This document shows positions 8,967 to 18,215 of a stretch of DNA of 62,490 bases, piece after piece. Both the position numbers and the translations under genes were made by a program. Under the pieces are notes generated by a model. It saw nothing but the letters and a program-made list of their open reading frames with translations. It did not search any database and was not told where the DNA came from. Within the stretch, counting starts at the first letter, position 1. Each line of letters begins with the position of its first letter. The DNA comes from Magnetococcales bacterium DCbin4 (lineage in GTDB: Bacteria; Pseudomonadota; Magnetococcia; Magnetococcales; UBA8363), in the NCBI GenBank assembly GCA_002753735.1, contig PEAN01000017.1, forward strand, positions 1 through 62,490, given 5' to 3'.

Positions 8967-9569
8967 ATGATTCCCTCGATTATGGGACGGCACTTGTCGT
9001 TCATGAAGGGGCTGGTGGCCCTGTATTTGATCTTTCTGGTCGTTTTTTTTGCGGCGGCGCCCTTCCTGACGCTGTGGCTGTATGCCGAAGCCGACCTGAG
9101 TCTGACGCTTTTGCCCCAGTTGATTGGATTTTGTTTGCAGGGGGCGTTCTTGGTGGTGGTATTTGCCATCTATGAGAAGCGGACGACCCTTTATGCCAAG
9201 CGTAGCCATAAACTTGCCTTGAGAAGTACCGTCTCATTTTTGATCCGCCCTTTGGAGTGTGCGGAGCGTCAAGATATGCGGGAAAGTTCGTCCCCTTCGA
9301 TGGTTCAGGTTCGGTGGGAAGTCAAGGAGCGGGGCCTTTCTGATGAATTGGCGCAAAAACTGGTGCAGGATGCCCGCATGATCCTGGTTTCCCTGGAATC
9401 CTTGACGATTCTGGCGGCGCAGATTGATATCGATCATTTGGATCTTTGGGGGAGGATCCTCAATCGCATCCATCAACTCACTGGGGCGACGACTTCGGGG
9501 GAGGTGCGGGATATTCTGGTCGAACTTGTTGATATAATAATCGAATTTGACGATCTTCATGTCTACTGA
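8967..9569 (+). CDS. Unrecognised two-TM membrane protein
   Basis: This 200-residue protein has two hydrophobic segments (about residues 14-37 and 44-68). A soluble region of about 130 residues follows, rich in leucine and acidic residues. The tail 'ILVELVDIIIEFDDLHVY' is acidic. A GAGAGG Shine-Dalgarno precedes the ATG. No family was recognised. The soluble part looks helical. The gene is 88 bp downstream of the DUF3301 gene, and one copy of the roughly 110-bp interspersed repeat follows it. Confidence 0.6.
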   Translation: MIPSIMGRHLSFMKGLVALYLIFLVVFFAAAPFLTLWLYAEADLSLTLLPQLIGFCLQGAFLVVVFAIYEKRTTLYAKRSHKLALRSTVSFLIRPLECAERQDMRESSSPSMVQVRWEVKERGLSDELAQKLVQDARMILVSLESLTILAAQIDIDHLDLWGRILNRIHQLTGATTSGEVRDILVELVDIIIEFDDLHVY

Positions 9570-9654
9570 GCGCCCGTTTACCCGAAGCGATCTTACCGCA
9601 TGGGTTTTGCAGGAATTTTGTTTCGGGCAGGTGGCTCGTAGAAAAACAAAGACA

Positions 9655-9770
9655 TGATCAAAATCCTGAGGGCAATCCCCAAGCCCCCTTTTTCTCTTAA
9701 TAATTCTTATACATAACAATCAACTGTCAACACCATCCTTTCCAGTTGATGTATGTGACAAAGCAGAACC
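9655..9770 (+). repeat. Interspersed ~110-bp intergenic repeat, copy 1
   Basis: The left half is the G-rich 'GGGCAATCCCC' hairpin followed by a pyrimidine/T run ('cccttttt'). The right half carries CCAGTTGATGTATGTGACAA, followed by AGCAGAA. It aligns along its length with the repeats at 46411-46525 and, inverted, near the right end of the window. It sits between the 3' ends of convergent genes. Confidence 0.85.
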
Positions 9771-9802
9771 ATGTTGATCGCCCAGGGGGTACGTTGGAGG
9801 AA

Positions 9803-9837
9803 AGGGGGGGGATAGGGCATCCCCCCCCTTTTTTTGA
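9803..9837 (+). terminator. Rho-independent terminator between convergent genes
   Basis: Eight G pair with eight C, flanked by AAA/TTT and AT/AT extensions around a five-base loop. Seven T follow on the plus strand, so it fits best as terminator for the plus-strand run that ends at 9569. Its near-palindromic form would also serve glgB on the other strand. Confidence 0.8.
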
Positions 9838-9839
9838 TC

Positions 9840-12167
9840 TCAGGGCTGATGGATGAGAACCACCCCTGATAAAGGTGGCAGTTTGAGGTTCAATGAATAA
9901 GGACGGCCATGGGCGGGTATTTCCTCGGCAATCACCTGTCCCTGATTGCCGACACCGCTGCCACAATATTCATGGGCGTCACTGTTGATGCGTTCAATAT
10001 AGGTTCCAGGGTTGGGCACCCCGATACGATAATTATCCCGAACCACTGGCGTGAAATTGCAAACGACGACGACAGCACCGGTGCTGTTGCGTGTCCGCCT
10101 GATGTAGGAGATGACACTCTGGTCCATATCATGGCAATCGATCCATTCAAAACCGCCCGGTTCATGATCCAGACCATAAACATCAGAATTGCTTTTATAA
10201 AGCTGTCCCAGATCACGTACCAGACGCCATACCCCACGATGAAATGGGACGTTGTCCAAAAGGTGCCAATCCAGGCTGGTATCATGATTCCATTCCAGTC
10301 CCTGTGCAAATTCCATCCCCATGAACAGCAATTTTTTTCCAGGATAGGTGAACATGAAGGTGAAATAGGTCCTGAGATTGGCAAAACGTTGCCAGGGGTC
10401 ACCCGACATTTTGTCCAACAGGGATTTTTTGCCGTGAACGACTTCGTCATGGGACAGTGAAAGGATGAAATTTTCACTGTAGCAATAAAGCATGCCGAAC
10501 GTCAGATTGTTTTGATGGTGCCGACGATGAACCGGATCCTTGGCCATGTACTGCAAGGTATCATGCATCCATCCCATGTTCCATTTGAAGCCGAATCCCA
10601 GTCCACCCATGCTCGTGGGCCGGGAAACCATGGGCCAGGAGGTCGATTCCTCGGCGATGGTGATGGCCCCTTGCCCCTGGGCGTAGATCTGTTCGTTCAG
10701 GGAGCGCAGGAAGGCAATGGCCCCGAGGTTTTCGTTGCCGCCATAATAGTTCGGGATCCATTGACCCGGTTGCCGACTGTAATCGTTGTACAGCATGGAG
10801 GCCACGGCATCGACGCGCAAGCCATCCAGATGATATTCCTTGACCCAGAACAAGGCGTTGGCTACCAGAAAATTGGTAACTTCCGTCCGACCAAAATTAT
10901 AGATCAGGGTGTTCCAATCCTGGTGGTAGCCCTGTCTCGGATCGTCATGTTCATACAGGGCGGTACCATCAAACCGTCCCAAACCATGCCCATCAGTCGG
11001 GAAATGGCCCGGAACCCAATCCATGAAAACACCGATGTTGGCGCGATGGAGACGATCCACGAAATATTTAAAATCATCTGGAGTCCCAAAGCGACAGGTC
11101 GGGGCATACAATCCCGTGGGCTGATATCCCCAGGATCCGTCAAAAGGGTGTTCGGTGATGGGCAGGAGTTCTACATGGGTGAATCCCATCTCGGTCAAAT
11201 ATTCGGCCAGATCATCCGCCAGTTCACGATAGGTCAGATAGCGATTGTTCTCGTTGGGATTGCGCTTCCATGAACCAAGATGGATTTCGTAAATGGCCAT
11301 GGGTTGATGCAACGGATCGGAAGCCTGCCGGCTTTTCATCCATGCATCGTCCTGCCAATCATGTTTGCTTTTGCCCACAACAATGGAGGCATTGCCGGGA
11401 GGGGGTTCAAAGGCGCGGCCATAGGGGTCCGACTTCAAGGGGAGCAGATCACCATAAGCGCCCTTGATTTCATATTTGTACAGGTCGCCTGGTTTGACCT
11501 CGGGGACGAACAGTTCCCAGATGCCGCATTCCACCCGAAGGCGCATGGCATGACGGCGACCATCCCAATTGTTGAAGGTGCCGACCACGCTGACACGTCG
11601 TGCGTTGGGTGCCCAAACAGCAAAAAGAACGCCATCGACACCGTCGAGTGTTTGCGAATGTGCCCCCAAACGATTGTAGATTTCCCAGTGCCGACCTTCG
11701 GAGAACAGGTAGGCATCCATTTCGCCAAGAACCGTCCAGAACCGGTACGGGTCTTCCATCTCCAGGGGTCCGTTGCCAAAATCGACACGGAACCGATAGC
11801 CAAACATTTCCTTCATGGATCGGGGAATGGCGACGAATAATCCTTCATCACGAATCTTCGTCATGTCACACACTTTTTCCCCGGTGTCGCGGTTGATCAA
11901 TTCAACCGACTGTGCCCCGGGCAGAAAGGCACGCACACTCACGCCACCGGACGGAATCGGGTGCATCCCCAATGCTGCAAACGGGTCCCGGCAATCGCCG
12001 TAGACGATTTGATCGATTTGATGGGGTGCGAACAAATATTCCATCACGTCGTTTTTGATGCTTTCCATAGAAACTTTTCTCCCCGGTACGTCTTTGGAGG
12101 TTGAACCGGAAGGCTGCATTGTCGCCTCAAGGGAATTTGAATTCCGGTTCTTCAATAGAGTTGCCAC
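9840..12167 (-). CDS. glgB: 1,4-alpha-glucan (glycogen) branching enzyme
   Basis: This 775-residue GH13 enzyme creates alpha-1,6 branches in glycogen in the cytoplasm. The N-terminal CBM48 domains include '[20 protein letters not shown]'. The catalytic barrel follows with Asp in [11 protein letters not shown] (about 452), Glu in AEESTSWP (about 506) and Asp in LSHDEVVHG (about 574). The C-terminal all-beta domain is complete. The start is a GTG with an AGAGGG Shine-Dalgarno; an ATG 16 codons later is the alternative. No other glycogen gene adjoins it. The gene ends just after a strong bidirectional hairpin region. Confidence 0.96.
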   Translation of the reverse strand: MATLLKNRNSNSLEATMQPSGSTSKDVPGRKVSMESIKNDVMEYLFAPHQIDQIVYGDCRDPFAALGMHPIPSGGVSVRAFLPGAQSVELINRDTGEKVCDMTKIRDEGLFVAIPRSMKEMFGYRFRVDFGNGPLEMEDPYRFWTVLGEMDAYLFSEGRHWEIYNRLGAHSQTLDGVDGVLFAVWAPNARRVSVVGTFNNWDGRRHAMRLRVECGIWELFVPEVKPGDLYKYEIKGAYGDLLPLKSDPYGRAFEPPPGNASIVVGKSKHDWQDDAWMKSRQASDPLHQPMAIYEIHLGSWKRNPNENNRYLTYRELADDLAEYLTEMGFTHVELLPITEHPFDGSWGYQPTGLYAPTCRFGTPDDFKYFVDRLHRANIGVFMDWVPGHFPTDGHGLGRFDGTALYEHDDPRQGYHQDWNTLIYNFGRTEVTNFLVANALFWVKEYHLDGLRVDAVASMLYNDYSRQPGQWIPNYYGGNENLGAIAFLRSLNEQIYAQGQGAITIAEESTSWPMVSRPTSMGGLGFGFKWNMGWMHDTLQYMAKDPVHRRHHQNNLTFGMLYCYSENFILSLSHDEVVHGKKSLLDKMSGDPWQRFANLRTYFTFMFTYPGKKLLFMGMEFAQGLEWNHDTSLDWHLLDNVPFHRGVWRLVRDLGQLYKSNSDVYGLDHEPGGFEWIDCHDMDQSVISYIRRTRNSTGAVVVVCNFTPVVRDNYRIGVPNPGTYIERINSDAHEYCGSGVGNQGQVIAEEIPAHGRPYSLNLKLPPLSGVVLIHQP

Positions 12168-12351
12168 AAGTACCCTCTAGCATATCAAGAGATGCTTTCT
12201 TATCCAATGGCTCGTGTGTTCGCCTGGCAGCCAAATGCAACCGTTGGTGAGGATTTCCCTTCCCCACAGCCGAAAAAAAAGATACCCTGGTGCTTAATGA
12301 ACATCAGGATATCGTTTTCATCCGTGGCCCGATTAACAGGAGTTGTAGTTT

Positions 12352-12609
12352 ATGAGCATCTACGGCGTCAATCACATGTTCTCCTCAGATGCGGGACAGG
12401 CTGCGGCTCATGGATTGGCGGAACGTACCAAAGCCAATGCCAGCAAGCATCAGATTGCTTTTTTCGAGTCGCTGGCCGTCAATAGCATGGATATGGTGTC
12501 CAAGGATACCACGCTGGCTTCCAAAGCCTACAAAATCAGCATTTCCGAAACCGCGGCGCGCCTCAGTACGCGAAAAGCGGGATTTTCGACTTCTCAGGCG
12601 GTATTTTGA
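12352..12609 (+). CDS. Small hypothetical protein (85 aa)
   Basis: An 85-residue protein of mixed Ala/Ser/Lys composition with no membrane segment and no recognised family. An AGGAG Shine-Dalgarno lies nine bases before the ATG, and the gene sits in a clean intergenic slot divergent from glgB. It may be a small regulator, but nothing in the sequence shows that. Confidence 0.55.
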   Translation: MSIYGVNHMFSSDAGQAAAHGLAERTKANASKHQIAFFESLAVNSMDMVSKDTTLASKAYKISISETAARLSTRKAGFSTSQAVF

Positions 12610-12863
12610 CTACATGACCTGTGGAATAATGGATGTTTTTTCAGGGAATGGTTCCATCTTCGGACGGCTCCTGATGGACTGGAAAACCAGATTAAATCCA
12701 TATGGACGCAGAAAAGGATCGAGCGCGTTGAACGTACCTCATGTGGTCACCCCAGCGGCAGAACAGGTTTGGTTTTGCCGCTGAGCTGGCAAGCGCATGG
12801 GTCAATCCCGACTGAGCAGCATCTCCCTGGAGCGTACATTTCCAATGGATCAAGCGTCCGAAT

Positions 12864-13376
12864 TCACGCTTCACCTTCGGTATCGATGATGGCTGCGGCA
12901 ATGGCCTCCTCCGGTGTTTTCCCACCCCAGATAACCCATTGTAATGCTGGGAAAAAGCGATCCGTCTCCTCCTGGATGGCCGACATGATGTCCTCCAGCT
13001 GTTCCTCCTTGAGTTCGCTGTTGCGCAAAGGGACGACCACGCGGAAGACGGGGATTTGCTCCTCACTCCAAATTTCAAAATGGCCAAGCCATACCCGTTC
13101 ATTCATCATGGTGATCAGGTGGCTCGACCTTTGGGTCTGCCGTGGTGGTATTTTCAGATTCAGATAGCTGTTGAGTTGCAAAAAACAGGTGTCGTCATGA
13201 TAGACAGCCCACAGGCGCTGACTTCCCCATTGACCTGGAACTTCGGCCCACAATTCAAATTCGTTGGACCTTTCGGCCCCCCAATCCTGGCGGATGACAT
13301 AATCTTCCACCAGGCTGATGGGATTGTGGTAGTCGGTCTCGGAAGTAGAGAAGTCCACGTTGGAAGATCCGCTCAT
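12864..13376 (-). CDS. YbjN-like / type III chaperone-fold protein
   Basis: A 170-residue soluble protein that resembles YbjN-type (type III secretion chaperone-fold) proteins. It has 'LQLNSYLNLKIPPRQ', a Trp-rich central sheet and a C-terminal 'AIQEETDRFFPALQWVIWGGKTPEEAI' helix, of which the last part is the usual YbjN closing motif. In this family the fold binds partner proteins; function is poorly defined. The start was set at the internal ATG preceded by AGAGAGGG, nine codons into the longest frame. It lies downstream of the glycan operon on the same strand, separated by about 230 bp. Confidence 0.65.
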   Translation of the reverse strand: MSGSSNVDFSTSETDYHNPISLVEDYVIRQDWGAERSNEFELWAEVPGQWGSQRLWAVYHDDTCFLQLNSYLNLKIPPRQTQRSSHLITMMNERVWLGHFEIWSEEQIPVFRVVVPLRNSELKEEQLEDIMSAIQEETDRFFPALQWVIWGGKTPEEAIAAAIIDTEGEA

Positions 13377-13605
13377 GAATCCCTCTCTTGAATAAAAAAA
13401 CAATGCACATCATCCTCCCCGGGAAATTTTGACCTGTGACGTTTCGGGAGGTCTTTCTTTGGAACACACGTCGAAGATCCGCGGGTGTTATGAAACCCAC
13501 ATGCGTGATTATCCCCAATGTGCCTGATGGGGGCAAGCATTCCTGTGGACAAAGATGGGCAGATCGACTTCATTTGGGAAAACATCACAATTTTTCTCTT
13601 ATGGA

Positions 13606-15246
13606 TCATGGGTTTTTCGCCTTGACCACGGAAAAGACGACTCCCTGGCGTTCAACCCGTGCGATGGTGGGCATGGCATCGAATTGACGATCTGTATTCC
13701 ATCGTGTGGTTGATATGATGTAGTCAGGGTCTTTGATCTTGCTGGTTTCAAGTACGGTCATGTTGGGGGGGATGATCGATTGGATATTGATTGCAACAAA
13801 GGCAACGCCGACCGTGAAGTGGCGTTTTTGAAAGTCAACACCTTCCCGGGCCGCTTGTTTTTTTGCATGAGCGACCATCAGATCCGCCGCTTCACGATAT
13901 GAAGTGATCCAATATTCGGTCTCGAATCGGTTTGCGGCTCCCGGAAGACCGCCGATGAAACGGTTATAATAGGTGTATTGATAGGGATGTAATTGGGCCA
14001 TGGTATAAATATGAAATGAAAAATAAATGATGGTCATTCCAGCCAGAGAATATCGGATTATTCTGGGATATCGGGTTAGAAAGTGAGAAAAAGAGGTCAA
14101 TGCCACTCCACAAAGAACTGCCATCGGTGGAATGATGAAGAGGAAATGGCGGGTACCATCATAGAGTGTCGCATGATTGACGATGGCATAGATGGGTGTA
14201 AAGAAAATCGACACAAATAACAGGAAAAGGCCCTGTGTCAATAATCGGTTACCATTCATCCATCCTTTGATCATGTTAAAAAGGCCCCATGGAATGGCGA
14301 GGAGAAATGCAATTTCAAATAATTCGGGCAATGTAATCGAGAAATAGGTTGGAAGATATCCCCAGGGAAGTTCTTCTCCCTTGATATAGTTGCCATTCAG
14401 TAAGACAGTTTTTCCCCAGATATGATGACGGGCCGATTCAAATGATTCGATCAATACGCGTGGATCATGTAATACCGCAGGCCAGAACACGATCATGAGC
14501 AGAAAGGCGATTGCCAAAGGAATGCCGACAATACGGACCCATGAAATTTTGGCAAGGTTTACTGGGAAACGCGATCCGTTCACGCAGACCATCATCATGC
14601 CGAGCAGCAGCATTAATCCGGCATAAGCGATCAGGATGATTCCACCGATGCGCACCCCCATGGCCAGCCCCATGGCCAATCCCAGACGAATCAAATCACG
14701 GGTGCCGGGGTTGGGAAGCGTGCTGCTCAAGCGGATCAGATAATAGATGCTCCAGATGGTTCCGGTTGCGACCGGGATGTCTTTTGCGTTGAAAAAAATG
14801 TGGCCATAATAAGCGGGCATGGTGGCTAAAAACAGCAATGACCAGAAACCACCGCGACTTCCGGCTAAAAGGTTACCCGTCTTCCAAACCCCGATGAAGC
14901 TGAAAAGCCCCAACGACGCATTGCACGCCCGTCTGACCATGAATCCATCCAACGAGGTTAGCCAAGCGATCAATTCGACAATGGTGTCGTACAGTCCTCC
15001 ATAAAATTGAAGATCAAGGTACCTTATGGCGCGATTATCTTCACCAAAGGTGCCAAAAAAGCTTACAATGGCTTTGCCGTACCATATATTATGCCATATC
15101 TCTTCCCAGCTATAACCGTAATCGAGAAAAGTAATTGAAAAAATCGCAGCCAATGATCCCAACAACAGCATGGACAGGAATTTGAACCACGGATCATCTG
15201 ACACATGCGGTTGTGTATGGAAGGGGGGGCTGATCAGGTTTGACAT
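13606..15246 (-). CDS. Polytopic glycosyltransferase of the PMT/ArnT superfamily (GT-C fold)
   Basis: A 546-residue membrane protein with about ten to twelve hydrophobic helices. The first extracytoplasmic loop carries acidic residues (FLDYGYSWEE), as expected for the catalytic Asp of GT-C enzymes. The 'GHIFFNAKDIPVA' motif is typical of PMT_2-type, polyprenyl-phosphate-sugar-dependent transferases. It would transfer a sugar from a lipid carrier to a glycan or lipid on the periplasmic face. It starts 11 bp after the GT2 gene, which probably makes its lipid-linked donor. It is the last gene of the five-gene operon. The acceptor is unknown. Confidence 0.8.
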   Translation of the reverse strand: MSNLISPPFHTQPHVSDDPWFKFLSMLLLGSLAAIFSITFLDYGYSWEEIWHNIWYGKAIVSFFGTFGEDNRAIRYLDLQFYGGLYDTIVELIAWLTSLDGFMVRRACNASLGLFSFIGVWKTGNLLAGSRGGFWSLLFLATMPAYYGHIFFNAKDIPVATGTIWSIYYLIRLSSTLPNPGTRDLIRLGLAMGLAMGVRIGGIILIAYAGLMLLLGMMMVCVNGSRFPVNLAKISWVRIVGIPLAIAFLLMIVFWPAVLHDPRVLIESFESARHHIWGKTVLLNGNYIKGEELPWGYLPTYFSITLPELFEIAFLLAIPWGLFNMIKGWMNGNRLLTQGLFLLFVSIFFTPIYAIVNHATLYDGTRHFLFIIPPMAVLCGVALTSFSHFLTRYPRIIRYSLAGMTIIYFSFHIYTMAQLHPYQYTYYNRFIGGLPGAANRFETEYWITSYREAADLMVAHAKKQAAREGVDFQKRHFTVGVAFVAINIQSIIPPNMTVLETSKIKDPDYIISTTRWNTDRQFDAMPTIARVERQGVVFSVVKAKNP

Positions 15247-15257
15247 GGAGATGGAAT

Positions 15258-16322
15258 TTAAGTTTGATGATGTCGGAAGTGTGTTGGATGGAACGGGTGA
15301 TCCCCGAAGGTGTGTATGGATCTGTGATCTTGGTGTTGATGAGATTCATGCTTCTGCTGGTGGATTTTCCTGATGACATAGGGGGGACGTTTTTTTGTTT
15401 CAGAATAGATGCGTCCAATGTATTCACCGACAATGCCCAAACTCAACATCTGGACTCCGGAAAAAAACAGGATGGTGACCATGATCGATGGATATCCCGG
15501 AACATCTCCTCCCAAAATCAAGGTGTCAAAGATCAGGAACGAGCCATAGATGAACGTGACGATGCAGAGGAATAATCCGCCGACAGTTAACAGTTTCAGG
15601 GGGAAAGCGGAAAAACTGGTCACCCCTTGCCAGGCCAGCAGTAACAATTGAATAAAATTCCATTTGGTTTGGCCGATAAGGCGGATGGGGCGGACATACG
15701 GCAGCGATGTGGTACGAAACCCAACCCAGGCAAAAATTCCCTTGTTGAACCGGTTGCATTCATTCATCGTACCCAGGATTTCGACGACTTTCCGATCCAT
15801 CAACCGGAAATCACCCGCATTGACAGGAATCTGGGTGTCGGAAATCATGTTGAAGAGGGTATAGAAGGCAGAGGAAGTCCAACGTTTCAAGCGGGTATCC
15901 GAACTGCGATCTTCACGAATTCCCAATACGACGTCAAACCCATTGCGCCATTGCTGCAACATGCCGGGAATCAGATACACTGGATCCTGAAGATCAGCGT
16001 CCATGACGATGGCAACATCTCCCGAAATATGGTCCAAACCTGCTTTGAGCGCCAGTTCCTTGCCAAAATTCCGGGAAAGCTCTAAAACCTTGATGCGCCC
16101 ATCGCGATGACTGTGGTCCAGGAGTAAATTGAACGTATTATCGCGGCTGCCGTCATCGATGGCGACCACCTCCCAGTCAATATCCGGAATTTTTTCGAGT
16201 TCTTCATAAAGTTCATTGAAAAAAGCATGAACGCCCTCTCCTTCATTATAGAATGGGGTGACAATTGAAAGTAAAGCGCGTCTCATTGTTCCTTCATGGG
16301 TTCTATCAGGTGCCTGATCCAT
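15258..16322 (-). CDS. GT2 glycosyltransferase, polyprenyl-phosphate glycosyltransferase (GtrB/DPM1-like)
   Basis: This 354-residue protein has an N-terminal GT-A domain with 'SIVTPFYNEG', 'AIDDGSRDNT' and the metal-binding 'MDADLQDP'. Two C-terminal TM helices (about 245-300) match GtrB-type polyprenyl-phosphate sugar transferases. It would load a sugar from a nucleotide donor onto undecaprenyl phosphate at the inner face. The neighbouring GT-C enzyme is its expected user. The annotated ATG has AGGAA upstream; a second ATG 12 codons in has AAGGA very close and could be the true start. The C-terminal tail after the TM pair is His-rich. Confidence 0.88.
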   Translation of the reverse strand: MDQAPDRTHEGTMRRALLSIVTPFYNEGEGVHAFFNELYEELEKIPDIDWEVVAIDDGSRDNTFNLLLDHSHRDGRIKVLELSRNFGKELALKAGLDHISGDVAIVMDADLQDPVYLIPGMLQQWRNGFDVVLGIREDRSSDTRLKRWTSSAFYTLFNMISDTQIPVNAGDFRLMDRKVVEILGTMNECNRFNKGIFAWVGFRTTSLPYVRPIRLIGQTKWNFIQLLLLAWQGVTSFSAFPLKLLTVGGLFLCIVTFIYGSFLIFDTLILGGDVPGYPSIMVTILFFSGVQMLSLGIVGEYIGRIYSETKKRPPYVIRKIHQQKHESHQHQDHRSIHTFGDHPFHPTHFRHHQT

Positions 16323-16364
16323 AGGTAATGTTCCTGAAATCTGATATCGTATGAAGTACAGGGT

Positions 16365-17102
16365 TCAGCCTTTTTTCTGCGCCAAGGCCAGAATGGAAAC
16401 GCCAAAAGGGAGCTGAACTCCTCGTGAGATCAGGTTGCGCTCAAAAGATAAAATATGGAAGAAAAAATGGTTCAGCCATGGATGCGGTAACGCGACAGTA
16501 TCATCACCATGAAAGAGTCCTGTAATCCTCTTGAAAATTCGAATCATTGCGATCAGGGGGAAAAGTACCGTATTGAAGTAGGTGGTGAATGATACTTCTA
16601 ATCCACCTTGTTCCAATAGGGATCGGAGTTGATTCATATGATAACGACGGTGATGGTGCTGCGCATTGTCGTGACTGGACCAAAGGAAACCATAGGCCGG
16701 GGTCGTGACCACCAGCCAGCCACCATCGATCAATCGCGCTGACAAGGCACGGATTACCGCGCCATCATCTTGGCAACAGGATAACACATCCAATAGGGAA
16801 ATCATGTGAAAATTAATTGGAGCAAAAGGAATTTGGTCGGGAAGTGTTCCGTATTCGACGATGGAATGGGATCTGGTTTTTGCGCGTTCCAACGCAAATG
16901 CATTCGGTTCCATTCCCCACACCGTTCCAAATTGATGCAGCATGTCCAGGTTGGCTCCCGTTCCACACCCGGCATCCAGAATTCGGGCATCGGGTGGTAA
17001 GGGCAGGCGCTGAATCATGGACTTCAGCAACAATCTTCTTCCGTGGAACCACCAGTGCACATCCTGGGAAGCAGCCATGTTTTTATAAGTATCGGGTTCC
17101 AT
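16365..17102 (-). CDS. Class I SAM-dependent methyltransferase
   Basis: This 245-residue protein has motif I 'ILDAGCGTGANLDML' near residues 41-55 and an acidic motif II in 'GMEPNAFALERA'. A Methyltransf_11/12-type core and an amphipathic C-terminal region follow. The early 'HWWFHGRRLLL' segment is common among methyltransferases in polysaccharide and lipid clusters. It starts three bases after the radical SAM stop codon, so the two are translationally linked. The substrate is unknown; sugar O- or N-methylation would fit the operon. Confidence 0.82.
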   Translation of the reverse strand: MEPDTYKNMAASQDVHWWFHGRRLLLKSMIQRLPLPPDARILDAGCGTGANLDMLHQFGTVWGMEPNAFALERAKTRSHSIVEYGTLPDQIPFAPINFHMISLLDVLSCCQDDGAVIRALSARLIDGGWLVVTTPAYGFLWSSHDNAQHHHRRYHMNQLRSLLEQGGLEVSFTTYFNTVLFPLIAMIRIFKRITGLFHGDDTVALPHPWLNHFFFHILSFERNLISRGVQLPFGVSILALAQKKG

Positions 17103-17105
17103 GGT

Positions 17106-18212
17106 TCAGGGATCCTTGATCCAGGGGGACCGGCGAAAGATGGGGAGCAGGTACAGGTTGAATACGCTGTTATAGGTCCAACACAGGCACCGATTCTCCT
17201 TGGACCGCAAAGATTTTTGATGGTCACAGGTGGCAGGTCGGCGCCAAAGATCCAGGAGTGTATCTTTCTTCAGATTGCCCAGGACATATTGTCCTGGACA
17301 ACAGCCCACGTCACCATAGGGATTGATTTCCATGTAGAATGAGGAAAAAAACAGACACCTGAATCCGCCAGAGTCAAAAAATTCCAGGGGACGAAACACA
17401 TATTCGGGCATATGGCGATAGTACGGTGCGTCGAATACACGCCAGCGTTGTGCCAGATCGTGAAGCACCTGGCGAAATTCTTCCTCATGTTCCGGTCGGA
17501 ACAGCAGGGATTCTTCGCCACTTTTGATCTGATGGACAAGATTGTTTTGCACCGGCTGGAATTCAACTTCATCAGCGATGGTTTGGAATGTTTCGACCCA
17601 CTGGGGCATTTCTTTGAAATTGAAGGAGGAGATCACTGCCTTGATGACGATGTTGGGACGTTTGGTTGTCCCGCGCAGGTTTTGGATGGCGCGCAGACCT
17701 GCCATCGATTTCAAGTAGGAACCGGGTACGCCGCGCATATGGTCATGTTCTTCGGGACGGAAACTGTCCATGCTGACGGTGATCGAATCAATGTCCATGT
17801 CAAGAAGGTCTTTGGCGAACCTGGGCAGAAGGACGCCATTGGTGCACAGGTTGACCCGTTTACCCGCTTCCTTCAGGCGACGCAACACGTCCATGATTCC
17901 CGGCAACATCAAGGGTTCACCTCCCGAGATGGTCACACCCCAGGTTTGGGATCGGGCGATCTGGTCTGCGACGGTCATTTTTTCATCAACGGTCAGCTCC
18001 CGGTTCAAATCCTCTTTAGATGTGCGCGTCCAGATCCAATCGCAGTGGAGGCATTTGCGATTGCATCCATAGGTGGTGATCCATGAGACATAAAACGGCG
18101 AGCCCGAATTGGGGGTGCCGGTCATCATGCTGTAAAGGTTGCCCAATGCCGGCCGGAATGCCCTGATCATCGATCCTTGAAGCAGGCTGTGGACCATTTT
18201 TCTCGCGGACAT
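17106..18212 (-). CDS. Radical SAM enzyme with SPASM/twitch-like C-terminal cysteines
   Basis: This 368-residue protein has the radical SAM cluster motif CNRKCLHC at about residues 50-57 and the 'SGGEPLML' SAM-binding motif near 95. Later strands 'NLCTNGVLL' and 'ITVSMDSF' complete the barrel. A C-terminal Cys-rich region (GFRCLFF, GCCPGQ, CDHQ, CLCW) looks like a twitch/SPASM auxiliary-cluster domain. Such enzymes carry out radical chemistry on lipids, sugars or peptides. It lies three bases after the aminotransferase and three before the methyltransferase. The reaction cannot be assigned. Confidence 0.85.
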   Translation of the reverse strand: MSARKMVHSLLQGSMIRAFRPALGNLYSMMTGTPNSGSPFYVSWITTYGCNRKCLHCDWIWTRTSKEDLNRELTVDEKMTVADQIARSQTWGVTISGGEPLMLPGIMDVLRRLKEAGKRVNLCTNGVLLPRFAKDLLDMDIDSITVSMDSFRPEEHDHMRGVPGSYLKSMAGLRAIQNLRGTTKRPNIVIKAVISSFNFKEMPQWVETFQTIADEVEFQPVQNNLVHQIKSGEESLLFRPEHEEEFRQVLHDLAQRWRVFDAPYYRHMPEYVFRPLEFFDSGGFRCLFFSSFYMEINPYGDVGCCPGQYVLGNLKKDTLLDLWRRPATCDHQKSLRSKENRCLCWTYNSVFNLYLLPIFRRSPWIKDP

Positions 18213-18215
18213 GGG